NCBI GenBank assembly: GCA_023910675.1
Contig: JAAVWC010000006.1
Location: forward strand, 102,992-166,991
Direction: 5' to 3'
Length of the DNA: 64,000 nt
From: Gemmatimonas sp.
Lineage (GTDB): Bacteria > Gemmatimonadota > Gemmatimonadetes > Gemmatimonadales > Gemmatimonadaceae
Part shown: positions 7,135 to 16,616 of the stretch, piece after piece
Numbering within the stretch: the first letter of the stretch is position 1
Layout: every line of letters starts with the position of its first letter
Translations under genes and position numbers: made by a program
Notes under the pieces: model-generated
Told to the model about the DNA's origin: nothing
Seen by the model: the letters and a program-made list of their open reading frames with translations, nothing else
The model's database searches: none

Positions 7135-7772
7135 TGCCTGACCAGCGCCTGCCCATCTTCCCGCTCAACGTCGTCCTCTTTCCGGGCACGACGATGCCGT
7201 TGCATCTCTTCGAGCCGCGCTATCGGCAGCTGCTCAAGGACATTCAGAATGGCGACTCACGCTTTGGCATTCTCACCGGCATCAGCGGTGTGGCCGAACG
7301 TGACCTCCCCAGTGGGCGGATGGGCTGCGTGGCCGAGGTGACCGAGGCCGAGGTCATGCCCGACGGCCGCGCGAATATCGTGGTTACCGGGCGGGAACGA
7401 TTTGTACTCGACAGCTTTGTCGACGACGACGCGCCCTACAACGTCGCCGAGGTATCGTTCGTCGCCGATACGGCAGGGACCAACGCCGTTGCGCTGGCGG
7501 TCGCATCCGACGATGTCGCGCAAAACTTCCGGCGCGTCGTGAAGGCGGTGCACCTGCTCAATGGCGAGCAAAGCGTCATGCCCACACTCCCCGACGATCC
7601 GGCACAGCTCCCCTGGAGCATTGCCGCCATGATCGATGTCGACCTCACGCAGCGCTATCAGCTGCTCGCGGAACGCAGTCCCGCCGCGCGCCTCAGCAGC
7701 GTCGACGGCATTCTCAAGCGCGTGCTCCCCGATCTCGAGCTGCGCGCCGCTATCGCCCAGAACAACCGCTGA
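7134..7772 (+). CDS. LON substrate-binding domain protein
   Basis: 212 residues made up of the Lon N-terminal domain alone. PIFPLNVVLFPGTTMPLHLF and EPRYRQLLKDI at the start are the hallmark, followed by GCVAEVTEAEVMPDGRANIV. There is no AAA ATPase or Ser-Lys peptidase part. Stand-alone LON-domain proteins are common; their role is not well defined but they probably bind unfolded or specific protein segments. The ATG overlaps the nitroreductase stop codon. Confidence 0.85.
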   Translation: MPDQRLPIFPLNVVLFPGTTMPLHLFEPRYRQLLKDIQNGDSRFGILTGISGVAERDLPSGRMGCVAEVTEAEVMPDGRANIVVTGRERFVLDSFVDDDAPYNVAEVSFVADTAGTNAVALAVASDDVAQNFRRVVKAVHLLNGEQSVMPTLPDDPAQLPWSIAAMIDVDLTQRYQLLAERSPAARLSSVDGILKRVLPDLELRAAIAQNNR

Positions 7773-7794
7773 CGGCGCGACGCACGACGAACGA

Positions 7795-8592
7795 CTACGA
7801 GCCGATCTTGCCCATGCGCGGTTCATCCAGTCGACGGCCGCCAATGTACACGGTGATGGCCACCACGACCGCCGCCGCGACGAGCGCATAGGTTGCCGAC
7901 GGCCCCACACTGTCGCCGCCACCCTCGATCATCGGCTCGGCAATGGCCGTCATCCACTTCCGCACACTCAGAAAGCGGATCGCCTGGAACGTATCGCTCA
8001 ACGCGCCTTCCCAGAAGAGCACGTAAATGAGCCCGATCACCAATGAACGACGCGTGATGAGCGCCAACATCGTGAACAGCGCCGCGTACGTGACGCCGCC
8101 GTAGAACACCGCCACGGCAAACGCACTCACGACGCCCTCGGGATCGCTCCAGCCCACGGCAATGAAACCGGCGCCAATGACCGACACGCTCGCGAGCACA
8201 CCAGTCAGCAGGCTCGCGAAGAGCAGTCGCGCCGAGACAATCCACCAGCGCGGCGTGGTAGTCGTCACGAGATACAGCAACGTGCCATCATCGGTTTCGG
8301 CACTGAACGCGCTCGTGCCGAGCAACAGCGCGATGAGCGGCGTCGCGAGTCCGGAGACAATCGTGTCGTAACGCGCGAGCAGAAAGTCCACCGGATCGCC
8401 CGAAAGCGCGCCGCGACTCGCAAAGATGAGCGAGAAGAGCATCGGGAGCAGCAACAGCACTACGATGCCGGCAATGAGCAGCCACGAACCGGTCCGCGCC
8501 CACGCCAGCCGCATGAGAACCAATGCCGTGCGCACGAACGACACCCGCCCATGCGCGGGGGCCGTGGTGCGCTCTGAAGTCATGGTCGGCAT
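7795..8592 (-). CDS. ABC-2 type transporter permease
   Basis: 265 residues with about six hydrophobic segments, for example LLIAGIVVLLLLPMLFSLIF, LLASVSVIGAGFIAV and ALVAAAVVVAITVYIG. This is the membrane subunit of an ABC-2 exporter in the cytoplasmic membrane. It is the last gene of a four-gene minus-strand operon; its start touches the stop of the ATPase gene. The substrate cannot be read from the sequence. Confidence 0.85.
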   Translation of the reverse strand: MPTMTSERTTAPAHGRVSFVRTALVLMRLAWARTGSWLLIAGIVVLLLLPMLFSLIFASRGALSGDPVDFLLARYDTIVSGLATPLIALLLGTSAFSAETDDGTLLYLVTTTTPRWWIVSARLLFASLLTGVLASVSVIGAGFIAVGWSDPEGVVSAFAVAVFYGGVTYAALFTMLALITRRSLVIGLIYVLFWEGALSDTFQAIRFLSVRKWMTAIAEPMIEGGGDSVGPSATYALVAAAVVVAITVYIGGRRLDEPRMGKIGS

Positions 8593-9557
8593 CAGCGCTC
8601 CACCAGGTAAGCGAACACGTGCTCCAACGATTCATCGGTTGGCTGCACATCGAAGAGCGAGATAGGTGGGGCCTGCCCACCGCCGTACGCCGCGCGCACG
8701 AGTACGCGCGAGAACGCCGTGTAGTCGGTGGTCCGCACATGCATCGCGTCGGGGCCTTCCACCTCGACGCCCATGACCGCCGGTTCCGTGACGAGGCGCG
8801 ACGCCAACAGGCGCACATCACTCGCGCGAATGCGCACCGTATGCGGACGATCGGTCATCATGCGGCGCAGCGTCCGATGATCGCCGCTGGCGGCCAACCG
8901 CCCCGCGATCATCACGAGAATGCGCGAGGCCACGCCCTCGATCTCCTCGAGGATGTGGCTCGACAGCAGCACCGCCGTGCCTTCGGCGGCGCGCGCCTCC
9001 AGCAACTGCATCATTTGCAGACGCTGCCGCGGGTCGAGCCCGTTGAACGGTTCATCGAGCAGCACGAGTTTGGGCTGCTGCACGAGCGCCGCGGCCAGCT
9101 TGGTGCGCTGCCGCATGCCTTTGGAAAAGCCCGACACCGCGCGGTCGGCCACGGTATCCATTTCGACCATCTCGAGCGCCGCCTGCGCGGCGCCACGCGG
9201 ATCACGCAACCCGAGCAGCGTGGCACGCGCTTCGACGAACGCGCGCGCCGACAACATACCGGGCAGCGCTTCACGCTCCGGCACCAGCGCCACGTGCCGA
9301 TAGATGTCGGGGTTCCGCACGGGCGACGCGCCGAACACGCGCACCGTACCTCCGCTTGGAGGCATCAGCCCCGCCGCCAGCTGCAGCAACGTCGTCTTGC
9401 CGGCGCCATTGGGGCCCAGCAATCCGGTAATGCCCGGTTCCACCGTCGCCGTTACATCATTCACCGCCACCACGTCGCCATACCAGTGCGATACATGGTC
9501 GAATACGAGCGGCGTCGCCGTGAGCAACGCCTGCTTCGTCACCTCGGGCGCGCTCAT
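8592..9557 (-). CDS. ABC transporter ATP-binding protein
   Basis: 321 residues from ATG 9557, which overlaps the upstream permease stop by four bases (ATGA). Walker A is LLGPNGAGKTT, the ABC signature is GFSKGMRQRTKLA, and Walker B is PKLVLLDEPFNGLDP. The C-terminal extension of about 100 residues is typical of ABC-2 exporters. It probably drives the permease encoded just downstream. Confidence 0.92.
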   Translation of the reverse strand: MSAPEVTKQALLTATPLVFDHVSHWYGDVVAVNDVTATVEPGITGLLGPNGAGKTTLLQLAAGLMPPSGGTVRVFGASPVRNPDIYRHVALVPEREALPGMLSARAFVEARATLLGLRDPRGAAQAALEMVEMDTVADRAVSGFSKGMRQRTKLAAALVQQPKLVLLDEPFNGLDPRQRLQMMQLLEARAAEGTAVLLSSHILEEIEGVASRILVMIAGRLAASGDHRTLRRMMTDRPHTVRIRASDVRLLASRLVTEPAVMGVEVEGPDAMHVRTTDYTAFSRVLVRAAYGGGQAPPISLFDVQPTDESLEHVFAYLVER

Positions 9558-10426
9558 ACCGTCACCCGCCGCATGCGCCACACCAACCCCAAGGTGGCAA
9601 CGGCCCCCAGTGTGAACAGCAACGCCACATGCACCCACACCGATAGCGGCGGCGTGAGCTCCATCCACCGCTTGGTCTCGCCGAACAGCTGCATGGCGGT
9701 GGTGCGCAGCGTCTCGATGGGATCAATGAGCTTGGTCGTTGCTTCTGACATCCCCGTCAAATCCTGCAAGCCCTGCGAAATGACCACCGTAGACAGAAAC
9801 ACGCCAATGATGGCGGCGGTCGCATATGCGCGGCGGGGCGTAAGGCTCGCGAGAAACGCGCTCACCGTGCTCATGACCCACGCAAGCAGCGCGGCAAAAA
9901 GCAGCACCGGCCCGATCTTGCCACCCATGGTATCGAACACCGCACCGGGGTCTTTCGCCACACCGATTTCCCCAAGATACAGAATAAGCAACGGCGCCGC
10001 CGCCACGAAGAACATTGCGGTGAACAGCGCCAGTAACCGCGTCAGCGCGTAGTGCGTGCGTGTGACATCGCGCGTGAACAGCAGCGGCAGTACGCGATGC
10101 TGCTGATCGCGACACAGCATCTCGGGCGCCTGCGCCGCACTGAAGAGCAGAAACAACAGCGATTGCGCGCCAATGACATTGGCGTATGTAATGGGAAGCT
10201 GCCCCTGCGTGGCGCCGCTGGCCGCCACCGATGCGAGCGCCGGCAGCATGGTTACCACACTCACGAACACCGGCACCGCTTTGGTCTTCCACGGCCGACC
10301 CACGCCGAACATGGCGCGGAAGCCCTGCCAGTACAGCGCCCGAAATGCGCCACGCGAACCTTCACGTGCACCATCGTAACGACGGTAGCCGAGGTCGTGA
10401 ATGGTGGAGGTGCTGTTGTCACTCAT
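9554..10426 (-). CDS. ABC-2 type transporter permease
   Basis: 290 residues with six predicted membrane segments, including VPVFVSVVTMLPALASVAAS, LFTAMFFVAAAPLLILYLG and VLLFAALLAWVMSTVSAFLA. It pairs with the ATPase encoded immediately upstream, whose stop overlaps its start by four bases. The N-terminal HDLGYRRYDGAREG motif recurs in this permease type. Confidence 0.85.
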   Translation of the reverse strand: MSDNSTSTIHDLGYRRYDGAREGSRGAFRALYWQGFRAMFGVGRPWKTKAVPVFVSVVTMLPALASVAASGATQGQLPITYANVIGAQSLLFLLFSAAQAPEMLCRDQQHRVLPLLFTRDVTRTHYALTRLLALFTAMFFVAAAPLLILYLGEIGVAKDPGAVFDTMGGKIGPVLLFAALLAWVMSTVSAFLASLTPRRAYATAAIIGVFLSTVVISQGLQDLTGMSEATTKLIDPIETLRTTAMQLFGETKRWMELTPPLSVWVHVALLFTLGAVATLGLVWRMRRVTV

Positions 10427-11361
10427 GCCACCGCCCCGGCAAACAGATCCTGCAGATGTCCGCGGCGACGTTCGAGCCGCAGCAGTCCGACGTCACTCGC
10501 CATGGCAGCATCACGCACGACATCATGCACATGCTGCAGTGCCTCGGCGTCGACATGATCGGGAATCTCCACCAGCACGCGCTGCCGTTCCTGTTCGACG
10601 GCAAGTCCCGCAGCGACGACGAGTGCGACGAACGCGACAACCGCCGCTTCGTCGCCATCGAGCTCGACCACCAGCGTCGACATTTGCGTGGTGAGCGCGC
10701 CAACCTGCGCCGAGCGCAGGAGTCGTCCCTGCTCGATGAGCACAATACGATCACAGATGCGCTCCAACTCACCCAGCAGGTGCGACGACACCAGCACCGA
10801 AATCCCGAACTCCTTGCCCGTGCGCGACACCAGAGCGAGCATCTCGTCGCGCCCCTCGGGGTCGAGCCCGTTGGTGGGTTCATCGAGAATGAGAATGCGC
10901 GGATCGTGCACGAGCGCCTGCGCGAGCTTCACGCGCTGCGCCATGCCGGTGCTGTAGCCACCCATGGGGCGGTAGCGCTCTTCGAAGAGCCCCACGTGGC
11001 GCAGCACTTCGGCGGTGCGTTCGCGTGCGGCAGTCACCGGCAGCCCGCTGCAGCGTGCCATGAAGCTCACGAACTCCGTGGCGCTCATGTCCGGCGGCAG
11101 ACAATCGTGTTCGGGCATGTAGCCCACCAGCGCGCGAATCTGTTCGCGGTCACGCACCACATCGTGCCCCATCACGTCGGCACCGCCGTCACTCGGATCG
11201 ACAATGCCGAGGAGAATCTTGACGAAAGTGCTCTTGCCGGCGCCGTTCGCCCCCACGAGCCCGGTAATGCCGGGCTCGATGGTCACCGTGAGCGCGTCGA
11301 GCGCCGTTACCGGGCCGTAGCGTCGCGTGAGGTCGCGGGCGGAAATGAGAGGGGCAGTCAT
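10423..11361 (-). CDS. ABC transporter ATP-binding protein
   Basis: 312 residues. Walker A VGANGAGKST, signature GGYSTGMAQRVKLA and Walker B RILILDEPTNGLDP are all intact. It is the first gene of the operon 11361-7795, which encodes two ATPase/permease pairs with four-base overlaps, so the four proteins are probably made in fixed ratio and form one or two related exporters. Confidence 0.92.
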   Translation of the reverse strand: MTAPLISARDLTRRYGPVTALDALTVTIEPGITGLVGANGAGKSTFVKILLGIVDPSDGGADVMGHDVVRDREQIRALVGYMPEHDCLPPDMSATEFVSFMARCSGLPVTAARERTAEVLRHVGLFEERYRPMGGYSTGMAQRVKLAQALVHDPRILILDEPTNGLDPEGRDEMLALVSRTGKEFGISVLVSSHLLGELERICDRIVLIEQGRLLRSAQVGALTTQMSTLVVELDGDEAAVVAFVALVVAAGLAVEQERQRVLVEIPDHVDAEALQHVHDVVRDAAMASDVGLLRLERRRGHLQDLFAGAVA

Positions 11362-11499
11362 GCGCGGGCAAAGGGGCGGAGGAAAACGCTACGGGAAAGT
11401 AACGTCTGTTGCCTACGATGGTTCGCCCGCGGATGTTTCGGCATGCAACCACCGGCAGCGGTCGTGCGCCCGTCCCCGGCCCCCGATTATACTGTGCCC

Positions 11500-13761
11500 A
11501 TGTGCGCTTCTTTGCGTTGTCCCCGTCTTTCTGCCGTCGCGCTGGTGTTGGCGGTCCCACTGGTCGCGACAAGGGCATCGGCGCAGATCGATTCTACCCG
11601 CGCCGACTCACTGCGGCGTCCAACGGGATTGGGAACCGTGGTGGTGACGGCTCAACGGCGTGCCGAGTCGGCCCAGCGTACCGGCGTCGCACTCTCCGCG
11701 CTCACCGGCACGCAACTCGCCGAGCGTGGCGTGGTCAGCCCCTTCGACTTGCAACGGGTCGTTCCGTCGCTGGAAATCGAACCGGCCTTCGGCGGGGGGC
11801 AGCCACAGTATCGTTTGCGCGGCATTGGCTTCAACGACTACGCCAGCAATAACAGCAGCACGGTGGGTGTGTATCAGGATCAGGTCGCCCTCCCGTTCCC
11901 CGTGCAGACGCAGGGACTGCTTTTCGATGTCGCCCGCGTTGAAGTGTTGCGCGGTCCGCAAGGGACCCTGTACGGACGGAACAGCACGGGCGGCGCGATC
12001 AACGTCGTCAGTCAGTCGCCCGTGAACCGGCGTGAAGGCTCGCTGCAGGTCGGGGGCGGATCCTTCGGGGCGTTCGACGCCGAAGCCATTGGAAATCTCC
12101 CGATCACCTCCACGCTGCTCGCGCGCCTGTCCGTGGCCACGCAACAGGGTGGCGGCTGGCAGCGCAATCGCCTCACGCGCGAGTCGCTTGGCGATCGTGA
12201 CCAGCGCGCCCTCCGCGCGCAGGTGGCGTGGACGCCCACTCTCGCGTCGCGCGTGAAGCTCATTGGTCGTGTGGAACAGGATCGTGGCGACGCTCAAGGC
12301 CTGCTACTCTTTCGCGATTTTGCGACACGCGGCGGCGCGGGGGCTACCATTCCGGCCGATGTGTCTTCCCGAAACACAGGATGGGCACTCCGTCCCGCAT
12401 TTGCGAATATCCTTGGCGTCGATGCGTCGCGCAAACCTGGGCGCGACAATCGGGCCGGGGGACTCACCGTCGAAGCGTCGCACACGCGACGGGCATTTGC
12501 GGTGGCGTCGGTGACGGCCTGGCAAACATTCCGGCGACGTGAGATTGGCGATTGGGATGCGTCGGCGTCGGCGGAATCGGATGAAGCGTTCTACGATGAC
12601 ATCCGGGTGTTCTCACAAGAACTGCGTATCGCGTCGCGCGACTCCGCGCGATTCGAGTGGCTCGGGGGAGTGTATGCCGCGCGCGAAGCGCTGGATGCGC
12701 GGTTCTACTCCGATTTCACCGATGTCCCAGGGCTGGGCGCTGCCGCACGTACGCAATACGGACAGCGGGCCTCGGTAGCGGCACTCTTTGGACAGGTCGG
12801 GCTGCCGCTGTCGGCGGTGTGGCGCCTGGTAGGCGGCGTGCGGATGGAGTACGAACACCGCCAGCTCGACGGCCTCACCACCGGCTTCATTGCGCCGGCC
12901 GTCACGTTCGTACCGCCAACGAACCGCTCGCTACTTACCCGCCTGCCTTCCGCAACGCTGGCGTTCGAGTATCGGCCCAGCAGCCGTACGCTCGCGTGGG
13001 TCGGCGTGAATCGTGGCATCAAGAGCGGCGGATTTACCGCGTATAACACCACCAACGTCGCGCAGCTGGCCGCGTTCGCGCCCGAGCGCGTGGATGCGCT
13101 GGAGGTTGGGGCCAAGCTCCAACCCACACGATCACTCCGCGTCAACGCGGCGACGTACCTGTACGATTATCGCGATCAGCAAGTGCTCTCGACCGTGTAC
13201 GACAACGTGTCGCGGGGGCCGATCGGTCGCATTGCGAATGCCAAGCGGTCCCGCGTGCTGGGCATGGAAACCGAAGTCGTGTGGGAGCCGGCGCGTGGCG
13301 TGGAGATCGCCCCGTTTGCCGCCGTGACGGGCGGGACGTTTCGCGAGTTTTTCACCACCGACGCGCAGGCGTCCGTTGCTGCCGGCCGCGAGGTGCAGCG
13401 CGACTTCTCCGGTGAGCGCTTGCCCATTCCGCGCGTGTCACTCGGCGGCGCCGCAACCATCACGCGGGTGCTCCGGTCACAGCTGTGGCGCGCGCAACTG
13501 AGCGCGAGCTATCGCGACACGCAGCAGGCATCGCGCGTGATTTTTTCGCCGCAGTACGATCTCCCGTCGTATACGCTGGTCAACGCCACGCTCACCTGGC
13601 AACGGGCGAGCAGTCCATTTACGGTGGAGCTATGGGCGCGGAATCTCACGGGACGGCAGTATGACATCACCCGCAACTTCTTTCTCAACGCGCAGGTGGC
13701 CGCCGCGGGCGCTCCGCGAACGGTTGGCGTGCGCATCCGTGTAAGCGATACGTCTCGATGA
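11500..13761 (+). CDS. TonB-dependent outer membrane receptor
   Basis: 753 residues from ATG 11500. A signal peptide of about 30 residues ends near TRASAQ. Next come a possible TonB box (LGTVVVTAQRR), the plug domain with VEVLRGPQGTLYGRNSTGG, and a barrel with the C-terminal tail AVTLTW-like strands and GVRIRV. No STN signalling domain is seen. Such receptors import siderophores, vitamin B12 or polymers across the outer membrane; the closest overall style is FecA/FhuA-like Gemmatimonadota receptors, but the ligand is unknown. The stop overlaps the next ATG by four bases. Confidence 0.9.
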   Translation: MCASLRCPRLSAVALVLAVPLVATRASAQIDSTRADSLRRPTGLGTVVVTAQRRAESAQRTGVALSALTGTQLAERGVVSPFDLQRVVPSLEIEPAFGGGQPQYRLRGIGFNDYASNNSSTVGVYQDQVALPFPVQTQGLLFDVARVEVLRGPQGTLYGRNSTGGAINVVSQSPVNRREGSLQVGGGSFGAFDAEAIGNLPITSTLLARLSVATQQGGGWQRNRLTRESLGDRDQRALRAQVAWTPTLASRVKLIGRVEQDRGDAQGLLLFRDFATRGGAGATIPADVSSRNTGWALRPAFANILGVDASRKPGRDNRAGGLTVEASHTRRAFAVASVTAWQTFRRREIGDWDASASAESDEAFYDDIRVFSQELRIASRDSARFEWLGGVYAAREALDARFYSDFTDVPGLGAAARTQYGQRASVAALFGQVGLPLSAVWRLVGGVRMEYEHRQLDGLTTGFIAPAVTFVPPTNRSLLTRLPSATLAFEYRPSSRTLAWVGVNRGIKSGGFTAYNTTNVAQLAAFAPERVDALEVGAKLQPTRSLRVNAATYLYDYRDQQVLSTVYDNVSRGPIGRIANAKRSRVLGMETEVVWEPARGVEIAPFAAVTGGTFREFFTTDAQASVAAGREVQRDFSGERLPIPRVSLGGAATITRVLRSQLWRAQLSASYRDTQQASRVIFSPQYDLPSYTLVNATLTWQRASSPFTVELWARNLTGRQYDITRNFFLNAQVAAAGAPRTVGVRIRVSDTSR

Positions 13762-14645
13762 CCGACCTCCTCGACCACACGGTCTTTCACCTCTGTTCGC
13801 GCGACGCCGCTCGTCACGCGCAGGCCAGCGGGCAGTACCGCGCCGACAGCCTCGATCACGAAGGGTTCATCCACCTGTCGCGCGCACATCAGGTGCTCCC
13901 CACCGCACACGCCTACTTTGCCGGCCTGCCCGACGTGGTCGTGTTGGTCATCGACCCCACGTTGCTGACCGCACCGCTCGTGTACGAACCACCGGCGCCG
14001 CTGCCGTCGGATACACCCAAGAGCGATGAACCCGGCGAGCTCTACCCGCATTGCTACGGCCCCATCGATGCGGCGGCCATCGTAGATGTGATGGAACTCG
14101 AGCACTACAGCGGGATGCCGGTGTCGGCGGCGACTATGGCCCTGCTCCGTCAGTACCGATTTCAGCGACTTCCAGTTGAAGGCACGCTGTATCGCCAGAC
14201 GTGGCAAGCCACGGGGACGCTCGCCAGCGGCAGTCCGGTGGGGACGGCCATGATCGGCCTCTTTGCCGATAGCCTGGGGAGTGTGTCGCGCTTTCATCGG
14301 CTCACACACGACGAAGTGTGGCACGCCTACGCTGGGGATCCGTTCGTGTTGTATCTGCTGCACGACGACGGCCGCACCAGCAGCGTGGTCATGGGGACCG
14401 ATCCGCTCGCCGGTCAGTCTCCACAGTATGTCGTCCCGGCAGGAACATGGCAGGCCGGCGCGCTGCTGCCCGGTGGGGCGTATGCGTTGTACGGCTGTAC
14501 CCTGGCGCCCGGCTTCACGCCGGCGTGTTTCGAGGCGGGGGGCGTCGACGAACTGACGCAGCGCTATCCAGCCGCCGCCGAGATCATTGCGCGGTTGGGT
14601 GTGACATCAGGCGAAACGTACATGCCGACGTTGCCTGTGCGCTGA
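13758..14645 (+). CDS. DUF952-cupin_5 (DUF985) fusion protein
   Basis: 295 residues. Residues 1-110 match DUF952 (VFHLCSR, DHEGFIHLSRAHQVLPTA, ELYPHCYGPI). Residues 115-290 match the cupin_5/DUF985 family (FQRLPVEGTLYRQTW, TAMIGLFADS, LTHDEVWHAYAGDPFVLYLL, AGALLPGGAYALYGCTLAPG), a beta-barrel that may bind a small sugar-like ligand. Both halves usually occur as separate small proteins. The gene is coupled by ATGA to the TonB receptor upstream, hinting at a shared role in using the imported compound. Confidence 0.85.
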   Translation: MTDLLDHTVFHLCSRDAARHAQASGQYRADSLDHEGFIHLSRAHQVLPTAHAYFAGLPDVVVLVIDPTLLTAPLVYEPPAPLPSDTPKSDEPGELYPHCYGPIDAAAIVDVMELEHYSGMPVSAATMALLRQYRFQRLPVEGTLYRQTWQATGTLASGSPVGTAMIGLFADSLGSVSRFHRLTHDEVWHAYAGDPFVLYLLHDDGRTSSVVMGTDPLAGQSPQYVVPAGTWQAGALLPGGAYALYGCTLAPGFTPACFEAGGVDELTQRYPAAAEIIARLGVTSGETYMPTLPVR

Positions 14646-14660
14646 CCATGACCGGCTGGA

Positions 14661-14688
14661 CTCGGCGCGCACGCCGAGCGTAGCTTTT
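14661..14688 (+). terminator. Intrinsic terminator
   Basis: Stem CTCGGCG-CGCA-CGCCGAG (14661-14678), then cgtag and a five-T run. It closes the TonB receptor/DUF952-cupin operon. Confidence 0.7.
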
Positions 14689-14737
14689 TCGTGCAGTGAG
14701 ATGACGTGGCGATGATGGCGTGTTGTACCGTTGCCGC

Positions 14738-15385
14738 ATGACTCAGACACGATCTGTGCAGAGGTCTGCCCCTATGTACTCGGTACCTTCGGTTTCGATG
14801 GACGGGCCTGCCGATCTCATGACGGCAGACCAACTGCTCGCATACGATGCGCGCGGCATGCGTACCGAACTGGTGCGCGGTGTGCTCGTGGTACGAGAAC
14901 CGGCTGGCTATCGGCATGGTAGTATTGCGGCGCGCATCCTGGTATGTATCGCGGCGTTTCTGGAACGTGATCAGGTAGCGCGAGCGGCCATACATCCGCT
15001 CGGGGAAGTCCTCGCCGCCGAGACCGGATTCACGCTGCAACGACGGCCGGATACGGTGCGGGCGCCCGACGTGGCGTTCGTGGCCTGGGAGCGTATTCCA
15101 TCCATTAGTACCGGCTTTGCCGAACTCGCTCCCGATCTCGCCGTCGAGGTACTCTCACCCGGTGATCGTCCTGGCGACGTGCTGGCCAAGGTGGCCGACT
15201 GGCTCACCGCAGGAACGGCGCTGGTGTGGGTCATCGACCCCGATCGACGGGTTGGGCGAGTGTATCGCGCCAACGGGAGCGATACGATCGTTGATGCGTC
15301 GGCGGCGCTTGACGGAGAAGACGTTCTCCCGGGTTTCGCAATGCCACTGGCTGGCATCTTGGTGCGCGGCAAAGACGAGCGCTGA
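14738..15385 (+). CDS. Uma2-family (DUF820) PD-(D/E)xK-fold protein
   Basis: 215 residues from ATG 14738. The hallmark segments of the Uma2/DUF820 family are present: LMTADQLLAYDARGMRTELV near the start, then VRAPDVAFV and LAVEVLSPGDRPGDVLAKVADW, giving the D...E.K nuclease-like core, and ALVWVIDPDRRVGRVYR. The family is annotated as a putative endonuclease but its biological role is not known. It stands alone between a terminator and a kinase pseudogene. Confidence 0.85.
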   Translation: MTQTRSVQRSAPMYSVPSVSMDGPADLMTADQLLAYDARGMRTELVRGVLVVREPAGYRHGSIAARILVCIAAFLERDQVARAAIHPLGEVLAAETGFTLQRRPDTVRAPDVAFVAWERIPSISTGFAELAPDLAVEVLSPGDRPGDVLAKVADWLTAGTALVWVIDPDRRVGRVYRANGSDTIVDASAALDGEDVLPGFAMPLAGILVRGKDER

Positions 15386-15999
15386 CCCCGTGAAAGATCA
15401 CGGCGTTCAAGGAGTCGGAGTGGTTGAACCCGTTACCGGCCGGGCTGATAGTTCGGCAGCTGAAGTTGGCGTACGAGGTCGCCGAACCGCGGGTCGGTGC
15501 GCAGCCTATCGTACCCCGGCCAGGTACGCGCTTGCATGACAAAGAAGGGATCGCGGTCATCGATCGCGCGCTGCGCGATGGCGATGGCCTCGTCGAGACC
15601 AACCGCATCGGCGGCGGCGCTGCAACGCATTGAGGGCTGCACACAACCGGTCGTGCTAAAATCGGCAAGTTCCTTATACAGCGCACGCGATTGCTCAGGC
15701 TTCCCCCACGCCGCATACGTGGACACGAGAATGGACAGCGCCCAGGAATGGCGCTGCGACATCTGCAGCGCCTTCTCGGCAATCGCGACAGCCTCCTCAT
15801 TCCGACCGGCACACTGCAGCGCGTTCGCGAGGCAGTAATGCGCCAGAGCAGTCGGGTGCCGGCGCGCCGCAGTGTGCCCTCGAGGATCGTCGCAACGCCG
15901 AGCTTTGCACCTACCGCGCGCAGATTTCGTTTCTGCCTTTGAAGGAAAAACTCGAACCCCGCCCCGCCACCCGGAGACCCGGGATCTGCGCCAGTGAGG

Positions 16000-16040
16000 G
16001 TACAGGGGTCAGAGTCGTTCAACGACTCTGACCCCTGTAC
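16000..16040. repeat. REP-like perfect palindrome, copy 1
   Basis: Two 20-base arms (left arm gtacaggggtcagagtcgtt) around a single base. The core GGGGTCAGAGTC/GACTCTGACCCC occurs again at 30005-30048. It lies inside the kinase remnant and has the form of a REP-type mobile palindrome. Confidence 0.85.
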
Positions 16041-16044
16041 GCAG

Positions 16045-16257
16045 TTCGTGACCGCGGCCACAGCGCCCGCCAATCCCACCCTCGACGAACCGATCCGCAA
16101 CATCCGAATGCAGTTGGACAGAGACCTGGCCACGGTGTGGGCGGAGTACCAGCTCCGTATCGGCGGCAAGGTCAGTCATAGCGGATACGATGCCTTTCAG
16201 CTCAACCGCACGACGACCGGTTGGAAGATTCTCAATATCGCCGACACGTTCCGCTAG
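16045..16257 (+). pseudogene. C-terminal fragment of an NTF2-like/DUF4440 protein
   Basis: About 60 residues with LDRDLATVWAEYQLRIGGK and YDAFQLNRTTTGWKILNIAD, the last two strands of an NTF2-fold (SnoaL/DUF4440-like) protein. The start of the open frame (15994) falls in the palindromic repeat, so the N-terminal two thirds are missing. It lies antisense within the kinase remnant. Confidence 0.6.
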
Positions 16258-16616
16258 CAGGGGCGCGGGGCGATGTGGTGAGCCCGCAAAGTGCGGACGG
16301 CTAGCTGGCCACCGGCGGTAGTCGCCGTGGTGCGGATCTCGGAGAGAAAGCGTTCCCCGCCAAGCGCGGCGCCGAGGTCCAGGTGCAAGACCTTGATCGC
16401 GACATCGCGCGCGTGCTTGATGTCGTGCGCGAGACACACCGTCGCCATGCCGCCGGCGCCGAGCTCGCGGTCGACGCGGTAGCGGTCGGCGAGCGCCGCG
16501 CTCAGGCGCTGCGCCGGCGAAGGGTTATCGCTCAAAGTATTTCCGGATCGTGAACAGAGAAGAGACGGTCATTGTCGATAACATGGCGCGCCTCGGCTCA
16601 CGAGGGAGCGACACCG

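Larger units (their letters stand above)
15433..16535 (-). pseudogene. Ser/Thr protein kinase-TPR gene, gutted remnant
   Basis: The 5' part (from ATG 16535) reads [20 protein letters not shown] and [20 protein letters not shown], the N-lobe of a PknB-type kinase, then loses homology near 16330. The 3' part (about 15955-15433) has NLRAVGAKLGVATILEGTLR, the TolB-like linker, and a TPR tail ending DPRFGDLVRQLQLPNYQPGR, with frame changes between. The catalytic loop and most of the middle are gone and replaced by a plus-strand NTF2-like fragment and a palindromic repeat. Confidence 0.8.

Noticed and set aside
8523..11499. Very long plus-strand open frames (up to 509 residues and the extension of the TonB receptor frame back to 10231)
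   Set aside because: They lie antisense to the ABC operon, whose motifs are all intact, and have His/Arg-rich composition typical of the shadow frame of GC-rich genes.
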